Shown here: piece after piece, positions 16,790 through 25,601 of the stretch
How the letters are laid out: each line of letters opens with the position of its first letter
How positions within the stretch are numbered: the stretch's first letter is position 1
DNA from: Litoribacter ruber
Lineage (GTDB): Bacteria > Bacteroidota > Bacteroidia > Cytophagales > Cyclobacteriaceae
Length of the DNA: 64,000 bases
Direction: 5' to 3'
Assembly (NCBI RefSeq): GCF_018500185.1
Contig: NZ_JAHBGI010000003.1
Span: 310,001 to 374,000 of the forward strand
The notes under the pieces: model-generated
The model's input: only the letters and a program-made list of their open reading frames with translations
What the model was told of the DNA's origin: nothing
Database searches by the model: none
Program-made: the position numbers and the translations under genes

Positions 16790-17356
16790 ATAATCTTTTT
16801 CGGGTACCACCCAATAATAAATGGTGTGGACAAACCCTTTGTCCGTCTCGATCTTTTTCATTTTCTGGGGCTCCCAATCTCCCATATCGTAGTTATGCGA
16901 AACTACACGGGTACCTGGTTTTAGATCCAATATTTTAGGCCTAAGCTTCATATTTACTTGGGGCAATAAATAGAGTGTTACCACCGTCGCCTCACTGAAA
17001 TCGACATCAAAAATATTCGCTTCAATAAACTTCACCTTGTCGGTTACTTGTTCTTTTTCAGCTCTTGCATTTGCTTCCTCTATCCTTAACGGGTTGATAT
17101 CCACTCCCACTCCTCTTGTCCCAAACCTTTTGGCCGCAGTGATGGGAATCCTGCCGTCTCCTGACCCCAAATCGTAAAGAACATCCTCCCCTTTAACATC
17201 GGCCATTTCCAGCATTTCATTGACAATGATCTCTTTCGTTGGCACATAGGGCACGTCTAGGGCAACAGAAGGTTTTGTAAACTGCTGTGCAAAGACCATT
17301 GGGGAAATACAAAAAAACAATAATCCCCCTGAAAATATTTTAAGTAAATTTTTCAT
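16769..17356 (-). CDS. Exported SAM-dependent methyltransferase-like protein
   Basis: The 195-residue class I methyltransferase fold has motif I DLGSGDG at 62-68, followed by GVGVDINPLR. A clear signal peptide precedes it (hydrophobic residues 8-20, ending SPMVFAQQ), which would send it to the periplasm. No periplasmic SAM pool is known, so either it is retained or it binds another ligand. Similar signal-bearing methyltransferase-fold proteins exist in several phyla. The substrate is unknown. Confidence 0.75.
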   Translation of the reverse strand: MKNLLKIFSGGLLFFCISPMVFAQQFTKPSVALDVPYVPTKEIIVNEMLEMADVKGEDVLYDLGSGDGRIPITAAKRFGTRGVGVDINPLRIEEANARAEKEQVTDKVKFIEANIFDVDFSEATVVTLYLLPQVNMKLRPKILDLKPGTRVVSHNYDMGDWEPQKMKKIETDKGFVHTIYYWVVPEKDYQKKPGH

Positions 17357-17400
17357 TAGAACTTTATGGTTAAGTGAATTATATCATAACTAATTACTGG

Positions 17401-18789
17401 TCATTTTGATTTTATCTCTTTCCTTTTTTGGAGAAATAAAGGGAAAAATCCCAAAACCAGGACTCCAATCCCTACCAAAGCTCCCCAGCCTGTATAGGCA
17501 ATACTGGAATATAAAAGATAAAGACTGGTCAAGCAGAAGATTATTGGCAAGACAGGATAAAGAGGTACTTGGAAAGCGAATTTCTGTTTTCCATTCTTAA
17601 CTCTTAAGATAAAAAGGGCAATTCCCGCTAACAGAAAAAAGAACCAGAAAACTGGTGCCGTGTATTCCACCATGGTTTCAAAACCATCTCTAGAAAATAC
17701 ACCAAGCCCAACTAATAATAAGGATATCACTCCCTGAACAAGAAAAGCAATTTTAGGCACGGATAAGTCGTGGTTCCAATTGCCGAGTGCAGAAAACACC
17801 TCAAAATCTCTTCCCAATGCATAATTGGACCTAGCGCCTGTAAAAATAGTGGCATTGGCGGAAGTCAAAGCAGCCACAGCCACCAGCAGTACAATCACAA
17901 TAGCCCAGCCCCTACCCAAGCTTGCCAGCATCATATCACTAGCGATAGCAGTAGAGCCAGCCATCCCCTCAAGACCTAAAACCTTCAAATAAGACAGGTT
18001 AATTAAAGTATATAATAATGTGATAACTCCAATTCCAATGATCAGTGCCCTGACCATCTGCTTTCGACCATACTTAAGCTCCGCGGAGATATAGGCGGCT
18101 TCATTCCACCCCCCAAAAGTCAATAAGACAAAAACCATTGCTAGGCCAAAATTAGTACCTAATACCGACTCCTCTTTCATCAATTCTGCGTCGCCAATTA
18201 CTTCTTGGCTATAAAACACCCCCACTCCAATCAACAGCAGGATTCCAACAATCTCCAGCAATGTCAACACTTTCTGAACACCCGTTCCCATGTTCACCCC
18301 AATAATATTAATGCCGGTGAGCAGGCAAATGGCGAGAGCGGCATAAATCACCGATGAAAATTCTCCCAAACTGAAAAGCTGGGTAGCATAATCCCCAAAT
18401 ATAAAAGCTAGAAGCGCAATAGAACCCGTCTGGATGACGCTCATCCGGGCCCATGCAAACAGAAAGGCTATTTTTCTGCCAAATGACAAGCGAATAAAAT
18501 GATAATCTCCACCTGCATTGGGATAAGCTGTGGTCAATTCTGCATAGCATAGCGCCCCAATAAAGGAAAACAAACCGCCGAGCACCCACACCCCAATAAA
18601 ACCCATTCCAGTCTCCACATTGGCCGCTACCAAAGACGGGGTCTTAAAAATCCCCGCCCCCACTACCAGCCCGACAATCAGGGCCACTGCGTCCGTGGTT
18701 GTTAAAGACTTTTTAGGATTGTAAGTTTTTTCCGGATTAATCTGATTCTTCATGGCAAAAGCATCAGTACTGGACTCAGAATGTTTCAT
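17401..18789 (-). CDS. APC-family amino acid permease
   Basis: The 462-residue inner-membrane carrier has about 12 hydrophobic helices. The first-helix motif GLVVGAGIFKTPSLVA is the APC superfamily substrate-binding segment, and the following GAL-CYAELTTAYPNAGGDYHF block is typical of LAT/AAT-type carriers. The substrate cannot be assigned. The start could also be the second Met at residue 13. It is a single gene. Confidence 0.88.
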   Translation of the reverse strand: MKHSESSTDAFAMKNQINPEKTYNPKKSLTTTDAVALIVGLVVGAGIFKTPSLVAANVETGMGFIGVWVLGGLFSFIGALCYAELTTAYPNAGGDYHFIRLSFGRKIAFLFAWARMSVIQTGSIALLAFIFGDYATQLFSLGEFSSVIYAALAICLLTGINIIGVNMGTGVQKVLTLLEIVGILLLIGVGVFYSQEVIGDAELMKEESVLGTNFGLAMVFVLLTFGGWNEAAYISAELKYGRKQMVRALIIGIGVITLLYTLINLSYLKVLGLEGMAGSTAIASDMMLASLGRGWAIVIVLLVAVAALTSANATIFTGARSNYALGRDFEVFSALGNWNHDLSVPKIAFLVQGVISLLLVGLGVFSRDGFETMVEYTAPVFWFFFLLAGIALFILRVKNGKQKFAFQVPLYPVLPIIFCLTSLYLLYSSIAYTGWGALVGIGVLVLGFFPLFLQKRKEIKSK

Positions 18790-18981
18790 GGTAAAAAATA
18801 ATGGGTGGATAACTTCTTAGGTTATAACCATGAAGCCCAAAGGCTGTTTAAACTAACTTCTTGAAAGCAAACAAACTGCTTTGGTATTCGATCGGCCTTG
18901 AGTATTTTTATATTAATAAAATTGCATTATCAACTTTGAAGACAACCCTAATTTTACCCATTCACTTTAAATCCCAAATTG

Positions 18982-19734
18982 ATGAAAACACTTGAAAACA
19001 AAATTGCCCTAGTCACCGGAGCAGGCTCTGGTATCGGCCATGCCGTCGCCATCTCTTACGCCAAAGAAGGCGCCAAAGTAATAGTCAGTGACCTCAATGA
19101 GGATGGCGGCCACAAAACCGTAGACGACATCAAAATAGACGGCGGCGATGCCTTTTTCATAAAGGCCGATGTAGGCACGGCTGATGGAAATGAGGAACTG
19201 GTAAAAAGAACAGTTGAAAAATATGGTTCATTGCACATCGCCTGCAACAATGCCGGAATAGGAGGCCCAATGGGAATGACAGGAGAATACCCAGTTGAAG
19301 GCTGGGACAAGGTCATCGCTGTAAACCTTTCAGGGGTTTTTTATGGAATGAGGTATCAAATTCCAGAAATACTGAAGGCAGGTGGTGGCGCAATAGTGAA
19401 TATGGCCTCCATCCTTGGCAATGTGGGCACACGCTATTCTCCTGCATATGTAGCGGCCAAACATGGTGTAGTAGGGCTGACCAAGGCTTCAGCCTTGGAG
19501 TATGCCAACCAAAATATCCGAATCAACTCTGTGGGGCCAGCCTACATCAAAACACCTTTACTGGACAATAACCTCACCCAGGAACAACTCGACGGACTGG
19601 TTACCCTCCACCCTATCGGGCGGCTTGGCCAATCCCCAGAGGTAGCTGAATTAGTACTGTGGCTGAGTTCTGACAAGGCGTCTTTTGTCACGGGCTCCTA
19701 TTATCCGGTTGATGGTGGATACCTCGCACAATAG
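18982..19734 (+). CDS. Short-chain dehydrogenase/reductase
   Basis: The 250-residue classical SDR has the NAD(P) motif TGAGSGIG, NNAG, the catalytic Ser in NMASILG and the YVAAK Tyr-Lys pair, and ends VTGSYYPVDGGY. Asp after the second beta strand (VSDLNED) favours NAD. The substrate is unknown; relatives are often labelled glucose 1-dehydrogenase or levodione reductase. The ATG at 18982 is preferred over the adjoining TTG. Confidence 0.9.
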   Translation: MKTLENKIALVTGAGSGIGHAVAISYAKEGAKVIVSDLNEDGGHKTVDDIKIDGGDAFFIKADVGTADGNEELVKRTVEKYGSLHIACNNAGIGGPMGMTGEYPVEGWDKVIAVNLSGVFYGMRYQIPEILKAGGGAIVNMASILGNVGTRYSPAYVAAKHGVVGLTKASALEYANQNIRINSVGPAYIKTPLLDNNLTQEQLDGLVTLHPIGRLGQSPEVAELVLWLSSDKASFVTGSYYPVDGGYLAQ

Positions 19735-19742
19735 GCATCAAA

Positions 19743-19775
19743 AAAGGGCTGAAGAATAAACTTCAGCCCTTTAGC
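19743..19775. terminator. Bidirectional terminator
   Basis: AAAGGGCTGAAG and CTTCAGCCCTTT form a 12-bp perfect stem with a 6-nt loop between converging genes. Confidence 0.88.
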
Positions 19776-19795
19776 ACTACTTAAACCCAAACTAA

Positions 19796-20446
19796 TCAAG
19801 CTCCTATCAAATTCTTTCTTGTTGCTATCAAATCCCTTTCATACTCCATAACTTTGTGTATCAAACTAAAGGTAACAAACAGTGTCAAAAGCCCAAGCAA
19901 ATCCATAAAAATGCCCATTTGAGTCGCATTGTGCATTTCTGCAAAAGTATTGGCGTGGAATGCCAAACGCAGGTAAACTATTCTGCCAATCACATTTATC
20001 ACACAAAGCGCCCACCAAAGGTCTATTAAGGGAGTCTTCTGAACTTGGGTACCATAATTAAATTCCTGGGTTTTAACCCAAATCTCTTTCATGATCTGAT
20101 AAGGATGATAGAAATTATAGAAAGGCATCAGCCAACACACTATTGACCAACGCTCATTGAAAGCCAAGCTTTTGGAATCGATCTGGTGGAGGTTATGGTA
20201 AGCAGTTTTAAACCACTTCACAAACAAATAGGCAGATCCAATAAGAAAGATGATTTGCAGATTTCCCAATAAACCTTGCCTTAGGTCCACCATCATGGAT
20301 GGAATGGCGTTTCTACTGCTCATTCCGGACAACATCTGCAATTCCAGATAACTGAAAAACAAGCAGGAAAGTGTTAGGAAAAACACAATTGCCAATACGG
20401 ACAATACTCTGTAAGCTCGATAATCATTCTGTAAAATTTGTCCCAT
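19796..20446 (-). CDS. DUF4328 membrane protein
   Basis: The 216-residue protein has about five hydrophobic segments. The stretch FVKWFKTAYHNLHQID and SIVCWLMPFYNFYHPYQIMKEIW is the DUF4328 hallmark (W-x2-AY-x-NL, then WxxPxxNxxxPxxxxxEIW). The function of the family is unknown. It is a single gene. Confidence 0.75.
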   Translation of the reverse strand: MGQILQNDYRAYRVLSVLAIVFFLTLSCLFFSYLELQMLSGMSSRNAIPSMMVDLRQGLLGNLQIIFLIGSAYLFVKWFKTAYHNLHQIDSKSLAFNERWSIVCWLMPFYNFYHPYQIMKEIWVKTQEFNYGTQVQKTPLIDLWWALCVINVIGRIVYLRLAFHANTFAEMHNATQMGIFMDLLGLLTLFVTFSLIHKVMEYERDLIATRKNLIGA

Positions 20447-20818
20447 AATGAATGTGTTTGAAGGTAAGAAATTGATTTAAAATTTAAATACTCTTTTTTG
20501 TAGACAATCAACATTTAATACAAAATTTTCGATTAGTCTTCATATCAAATCAACCAATAAATTTTATAATTATCAAAAAAAATATCACAAAGCAAAATAA
20601 GAGATACAAAAACAAAATTTATTACTTTAAAGGACATCCTAGTCACTACACCCCCGTTCATCAATCGGATACCATTTAAAAACAAAGCTATCTTAGCTAT
20701 TATTAGGACCAGAAATTGGAATGGTTTTAGTTAAGTGTCAAGTACACTTTTCAATATAAATTTAATAAAATGCATGAATGCTTTCCTGCAGGACTGCGAA
20801 GCAGATTAATAGATATCT
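20447..20818. other. AT-rich intergenic gap
   Basis: 372 bp between divergent genes. There is a short imperfect palindrome (AAGTGTCAAGTACACTT near 20734), but no ORF, RNA gene or terminator that I can support. Confidence 0.45.
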
Positions 20819-21337
20819 ATGGGAAAAGACAAACCTATTGCGTTTTATAAGGACGTTAAGGATCAACTTGACTTGATTAAGGACCATTGTAGGAAAAACA
20901 AACGGACCATTGCTGTGGCCGAAAGCGCTTCTTCTGGAGCACTTCAGTTATTGTTTAGCGCAGAAGAGGAAGCAGGTTTGTTTTTTGAAGGCGGACTGAC
21001 GGTCTACAATTGCGAGCAAAAGAAAAGGCAACTGAAAGTCCCACTTTCCTTGAGCGAACCTTGTAACGGTGTATCCTGGGAAGTGTCCAAAATGTTGGCT
21101 TTAAATATTTGCGACCTTTACCAATCAGATTACGGATTGGCGTTGACAGGTTTTGCCTCACCTTTTCCAGAAGAAGGAATTTTTGATCTCTATGCCTTTG
21201 GAGCAGCTTCTTACAAAGGCGAGCTATTATTTTGCGAAAAAATTGAAAGCGAAAAGGAAACTCCTGAAGAAAGACGCGAAGATTACGCCGCCCTGTTAAT
21301 TAAGAAATTTGCAGAATACTTGGAGCAAAAAAAATGA
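20819..21337 (+). CDS. CinA C-terminal-domain-like protein with altered active-site motif
   Basis: The 172-residue protein has the fold of stand-alone CinA C-terminal domains (PncC, NMN deamidase). It shows AESASSG, FEGGLTVYNCEQKKRQL, NGVSWEVSKMLA and LALTGFASP at the expected places. The family motif is usually ESCTGG; here the Cys and one Gly are changed (ESASSG) while the Ser and the downstream Lys remain. NMN deamidase activity is therefore uncertain. It ends inside a shared terminator. Confidence 0.75.
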   Translation: MGKDKPIAFYKDVKDQLDLIKDHCRKNKRTIAVAESASSGALQLLFSAEEEAGLFFEGGLTVYNCEQKKRQLKVPLSLSEPCNGVSWEVSKMLALNICDLYQSDYGLALTGFASPFPEEGIFDLYAFGAASYKGELLFCEKIESEKETPEERREDYAALLIKKFAEYLEQKK

Positions 21338-21368
21338 GACCGGGCAAACCCGGTCTCATTTTTTTTAT
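21331..21368. terminator. Bidirectional terminator
   Basis: AAAATGAGACCGGG, loop CAAA and CCCGGTCTCATTTT form a 14-bp perfect stem. The CinA-like stop codon (21335-21337) lies within it. It also serves the facing kinase. Confidence 0.92.
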
Positions 21369-22864
21369 TTTTGATTGGGAAACTCTACAAAGAAAGTTGT
21401 TCCTTTTCCTTCTTCACTCTCCACCCAGATCGTGCCGCCTATGGCGTCCACTTGGGTTTTGGTCAGAAAAAGGCCGAATCCTTTAGAATTGGGATGTTTT
21501 TTTTGTGGTTTGATCTCAAAGATGGACTCATCCCCACCTTTTATTTGCATGCCTATACCATTATCCTTTATAGTAAGCAAGGTACTGTCATTTACATGCT
21601 CAGCGCCGACTATGATATGTAATTTTCTTTCCGGAGAATGATATTTAAATGCATTACTTAGGAGGTTTTCCAAAATACTGTCAAAATATTTTGGGGGACA
21701 TTTGATGGTTTTTACCTCTTTTAAATCCAAATCTATCTTGGGGCTATAGAGAACAAGCTCGCTTTCAAATTTACCTAGACTTTTTTTTAGAGCAGATTCC
21801 AGGTCATTCCACTTGGAATCCATTTCAAGACTTTGGCTTACCCGAAGTCCTTCAATCAAGTATTCGAAAGTCTCCTGTAAATGTGTCACTTCAGGACGAA
21901 GTTTTGGTATCAGGTTCTTTCTGGTGGCTTCCTCCGAGGCTTTTTCCAAATCCTCAGTCAAATCGGCCAGGTTTTTTAATGGCTCTTTTAAGTTATCCAG
22001 CACTAGATCACAAAACCTCAATAGTTGCTTATTCTGGTCTTTTAGAGAGTTATGGCTTTGTCGGATTTTTTCCTCAGCTTTCTTTCTCTGGGTAATGTCG
22101 AGCACTATGGCTAAAAAGGCTTTGTTATCCCCGTGCCCCATTAACTGAAGGTGGATTTCTACCGGGTAAAGGCTCCCATCTTTTCTCAAATGCACCGTTT
22201 CAAACAGCACCTTTTCTTGAGAACCATCTATCAAAGGCTTAATCAAGTCCTGAAATTTCTGTTCTGTGAACTCAGGCTTTATATCTAGCGGAGTCATTTG
22301 TTTTACCTCATTGACCTGGTAGCCGCTGTTGTTTAATGCTCCATCATTGATGTACAAAAACTTCAATGTATCTGCATCGAAGAGGTAAATCTCATTGACA
22401 CTATGCTGGATTACATTTAGAAGTTTGACTTCCTGACTCTGTACATGTTTGGTTTCGGTCACATCATTCAGAGTTCCAAAAACAATCAAAGGCTTACCTG
22501 CATTGTCATAGGCAATTTTAATTTCAAGAAAGAGTGTTTTAATGTTGCCGTTTTTAAGTTGCACCTTATGCATGAGGGCATCTATTTTGCCTTCTTCCAA
22601 AGCTAGGTTGAGCGCCTTTTTGACTCTCTCTCTATCTTCTTCCACCACAAGGTTTATGTAAGGGTCAAAACCCTGCCCTTTTTTGCCTTCAATTTTAAAA
22701 ATATCGGTAAGTTCTTCTGACCAGCTTAATTTTTTAAAAATCAAATCATAGTGCCAAGTGCCCCACTCTTTTGCTAAGGGATCCTGGGCAAGGGCCGAGA
22801 GTGCTTGGTTACGGGTAAATTCCTTTGCTCTTAGAGAAAGATTATCAAACATTGACTTAGACAT
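21365..22864 (-). CDS. PAS-containing histidine kinase homologue lacking the phosphoacceptor His
   Basis: The cytoplasmic protein has about 499 residues from the ATG at 22864 (an in-frame TTG lies upstream). Two PAS/PAC domains (about 30-140 and 145-265) are followed by a coiled coil and a HATPase domain with N box ILENLLSNAFKYH, DNGIGM and GFGLFLTK. Where relatives have SHNLR-P, this protein has LDNLKEP. The His codon position is GAT (21995-21997), so the usual acceptor is Asp290. It may be a sensor that works without autophosphorylation or regulates another kinase. No response regulator is adjacent. Confidence 0.8.
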   Translation of the reverse strand: MSKSMFDNLSLRAKEFTRNQALSALAQDPLAKEWGTWHYDLIFKKLSWSEELTDIFKIEGKKGQGFDPYINLVVEEDRERVKKALNLALEEGKIDALMHKVQLKNGNIKTLFLEIKIAYDNAGKPLIVFGTLNDVTETKHVQSQEVKLLNVIQHSVNEIYLFDADTLKFLYINDGALNNSGYQVNEVKQMTPLDIKPEFTEQKFQDLIKPLIDGSQEKVLFETVHLRKDGSLYPVEIHLQLMGHGDNKAFLAIVLDITQRKKAEEKIRQSHNSLKDQNKQLLRFCDLVLDNLKEPLKNLADLTEDLEKASEEATRKNLIPKLRPEVTHLQETFEYLIEGLRVSQSLEMDSKWNDLESALKKSLGKFESELVLYSPKIDLDLKEVKTIKCPPKYFDSILENLLSNAFKYHSPERKLHIIVGAEHVNDSTLLTIKDNGIGMQIKGGDESIFEIKPQKKHPNSKGFGLFLTKTQVDAIGGTIWVESEEGKGTTFFVEFPNQK

Positions 22865-23034
22865 GCTACTGAAATTTTGGGGACATAAGTGAAAACTGAA
22901 TTTCAATGCCCTAAATAAAATAATTCACTTCACCACAAATCTTCTAGCTCACTTTAGAACTAACGTGCATTTAAGCGTTAATGATATTTTTATGAAAGAC
23001 TTTCAACGAAAATAATGCCAAAATGTTTAATAAA

Positions 23035-23079
23035 AACTGATTTTTGTTAATCAGAAAATTGGATTAACGAAAATCAGTT
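23035..23079 (-). terminator. AT-rich hairpin, probable terminator of the trehalose synthase gene
   Basis: An 18-bp inverted repeat (23035-23052 with 23062-23079, one G-T wobble) has a 9-nt loop and, on the minus strand, is followed by TTTTTATT. It lies 43 bp after the stop at 23122. Confidence 0.65.
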
Positions 23080-23121
23080 GAATTCAGCAATTGCGGCTTT
23101 GCCTGTTTAAATATAAGTAAT

Positions 23122-25329
23122 TTACACCAAATTCACGCCCTTTGAGGAGGGGGTATTGTTAAGACTGAGTCCTTTTAAGAACTCCCTCACTTGAAAATGA
23201 TTTTGAAGATTATATTTGGCCCGTGTATAAGTGTAGCCCACACGTATAGTAACAGCACTTGGCGAGAGTTTTTTGAAAGTCTCCTCATCGGTCCAATTAT
23301 CCCCAATTACTAAAATAAAATCATAGGATTTATTTTCCAGAAACTCCAGCGTCGCCTTACTTTTGCTGATATCGGGTTTTTTGATCTCCAGTGCTCTGTT
23401 ACCTTCCAATACCTGAAGCTGATGTCCTCTAGCCACATATTTAAGGTGACTAAATAGCTCCCGCTTTCTAAGATTTCCCAGCCCGCTCTCAACTTTCCTA
23501 TAATGCCACACTAAGGAGTGTTCTTTTTCTTCCACAAAGGTCCCCGGTGTCCTTTCCACAAATTCATCCATCTCTTTTCGGAAAGCCGCTTTCCAATCAT
23601 TGACCAGGTCTACTTTGGTTATCCACTTTTTTGAATCTTGGTGTTTCCAATAAACCCCATGTTCGGCCATTATATGGACAGGAGTGCCATCAAGCCACTT
23701 TTCCAAAGTAGCTTTATCCCTACCACTCACAATCACAATCTCCGAATTTTTGCTCAACTCTTTAAGTATATTTATTACTTGCTGATCTGGCTGTGCTTCC
23801 TCTGGTTTCTCTTTATAATCAATCAATGCCCCATCATAGTCCAAAAATATCACAGGATTTTCGGCTATTTCAAACCCTTGCTTGAGCAGGGACATTTCCT
23901 TTCTGCCTAAGAATCTGGATTTCAATTTCTGTTGCTTTTGAACTACCCTATCGAGTGAGGAAAGGAAAATCTTGCTCCAATGATACACATCATATTTACG
24001 AACAGTCTTTTGCATAGACTCCATCCTTTTCTGCTGCTCCTCAATCGGGCTATTAAGTGCAGCATAAATGGCTTGCTCCATCATTTTGATGTTATTGGGA
24101 TTTACGATGATGGCCTCCTGAAGCTCCTTGCTGGCTCCTGCCATTTCGGAAAGCACCAGCACACCGTCGCCATTCGTTCTGGAAGCAATAAATTCCTTGC
24201 ATACTAGGTTCATTCCATCTCGCAAGGGCGTCACCAGTGCCACCGAAGAAATCCTGTAATAAGCCACCAGTTCGTGAAATGATAGTCTTCGGTAGAAATA
24301 ATGGATCGGAACCCAGTCTAGGGTGGAATATTTACTATTTATGCGACCTACCAGGGTATCAATCTTCTCCTTGAGGTCCATATACTCGGGCACCGTCGTC
24401 CTTGAGGGCATCACGATCATCACCATACTGACTTTTTCCAAATATTCAGGGTGATTGTCAATGAGTAAGTCAAAGGCCCTCAATCTTTGCAAAAGCCCTT
24501 TGCTATAATCCAGCCTGTCACTGGTAAGCACAAGTTTTTGGCTGCCCAATTCATGCTTATATTGGTGTACCAATTCGCAAACCTCCTTGCTTTCCGCAGC
24601 CTCTCTGAACTTGTTATAATTTACTCCAAGGGGAAAAGAATCCACATTGACTAGGTGATGCGGGGTATGGATATACCCTGCTTCATGGTTGTACCCAAGG
24701 ATTCTTCCAACCGAGCTTAAAAAGTGCCTCATGTCATCATAGGTGTTAAAACCTACCAGATCAGCTCCACACATGCCTTCAAGGATTTCTTTGCGCCAAG
24801 GTAACACCCTGAATATTTCGTAGGAAGGAAAGGGTATATGCTGGAAAAACCCGATTTTAAGTTCAGGCATTTGCTCTTTCAACATCTGAGGGAGCAACAA
24901 TAGATGATAGTCATGGATCCAAACCGTGTCGCCAGCCTTTGCTTTTTTAAGGATAGCTTGACAGTAACGGTCATTTATCTTTTTGTATACCTCCCAAAGA
25001 TCATCATCAAAGGCTATGTATTGTGTAAAATAATGGTAGGTTGGCCAAAGGGTCTCATTACAAAAGCCGTCGTAAAATTGCTCGGCTTCTTTTTGGTCCA
25101 TAAAAATTGGAACCATTCCCTTTTCTTTGAGGGAAACAATCATTTCCGCCCTTTCCTCAGCTTCGGCCACCGCCACGCCTGGCCATCCAAACCAAAGATA
25201 TTCTTCTTTATCCAATTGGTTAAGCAGTCCCGAGGCATATTCCCCCGCCAAAATCTGCACCACACTCTTATTCCCTCTTTCAGTCGAACTAATAGGCAAC
25301 CTATTAGAAACTATTATCATTTTACCCAT
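23122..25329 (-). CDS. otsAB: Fused trehalose-6-phosphate synthase/phosphatase
   Basis: The protein has about 735 residues from the ATG at 25329 ([12 protein letters not shown]). The N-terminal GT20 domain (1 to about 460) joins UDP-glucose and glucose-6-phosphate; [10 protein letters not shown] and the C-terminal [16 protein letters not shown] are the sugar-nucleotide site. The C-terminal HAD domain (about 490-735) resembles trehalose-6-phosphatase. Its motif I reads DYDGAL rather than DxDGT and motif IV reads GDNWTDEE rather than GDDxTDE. The nucleophile Asp is kept, but phosphatase activity may be reduced. It is a single gene in a stress-gene region. Confidence 0.9.
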   Translation of the reverse strand: MGKMIIVSNRLPISSTERGNKSVVQILAGEYASGLLNQLDKEEYLWFGWPGVAVAEAEERAEMIVSLKEKGMVPIFMDQKEAEQFYDGFCNETLWPTYHYFTQYIAFDDDLWEVYKKINDRYCQAILKKAKAGDTVWIHDYHLLLLPQMLKEQMPELKIGFFQHIPFPSYEIFRVLPWRKEILEGMCGADLVGFNTYDDMRHFLSSVGRILGYNHEAGYIHTPHHLVNVDSFPLGVNYNKFREAAESKEVCELVHQYKHELGSQKLVLTSDRLDYSKGLLQRLRAFDLLIDNHPEYLEKVSMVMIVMPSRTTVPEYMDLKEKIDTLVGRINSKYSTLDWVPIHYFYRRLSFHELVAYYRISSVALVTPLRDGMNLVCKEFIASRTNGDGVLVLSEMAGASKELQEAIIVNPNNIKMMEQAIYAALNSPIEEQQKRMESMQKTVRKYDVYHWSKIFLSSLDRVVQKQQKLKSRFLGRKEMSLLKQGFEIAENPVIFLDYDGALIDYKEKPEEAQPDQQVINILKELSKNSEIVIVSGRDKATLEKWLDGTPVHIMAEHGVYWKHQDSKKWITKVDLVNDWKAAFRKEMDEFVERTPGTFVEEKEHSLVWHYRKVESGLGNLRKRELFSHLKYVARGHQLQVLEGNRALEIKKPDISKSKATLEFLENKSYDFILVIGDNWTDEETFKKLSPSAVTIRVGYTYTRAKYNLQNHFQVREFLKGLSLNNTPSSKGVNLV

Positions 25330-25601
25330 TTCATTCTTTTGATTTGGCCAATAAAAAAACCTACAATAAATACCTTGCAACTATTTACTGAGGTCACTGT
25401 AAAAACAGGCAGTATTCGAGCCAACTTGGGTATTTTGGCAAAAGGTACAATTAAAGCAAGTTGGTCGAAAAAATGCCTTGTTGGCTAAAATACCAATTAC
25501 TGATATGCGTGGTTAATTTGTCTCATAATGTACACAAAATGCACCAAGTGTATTTGGGGTAATAAAAGCATTTCTTGCCAATAACTACCCCAAACTGCAA
25601 T

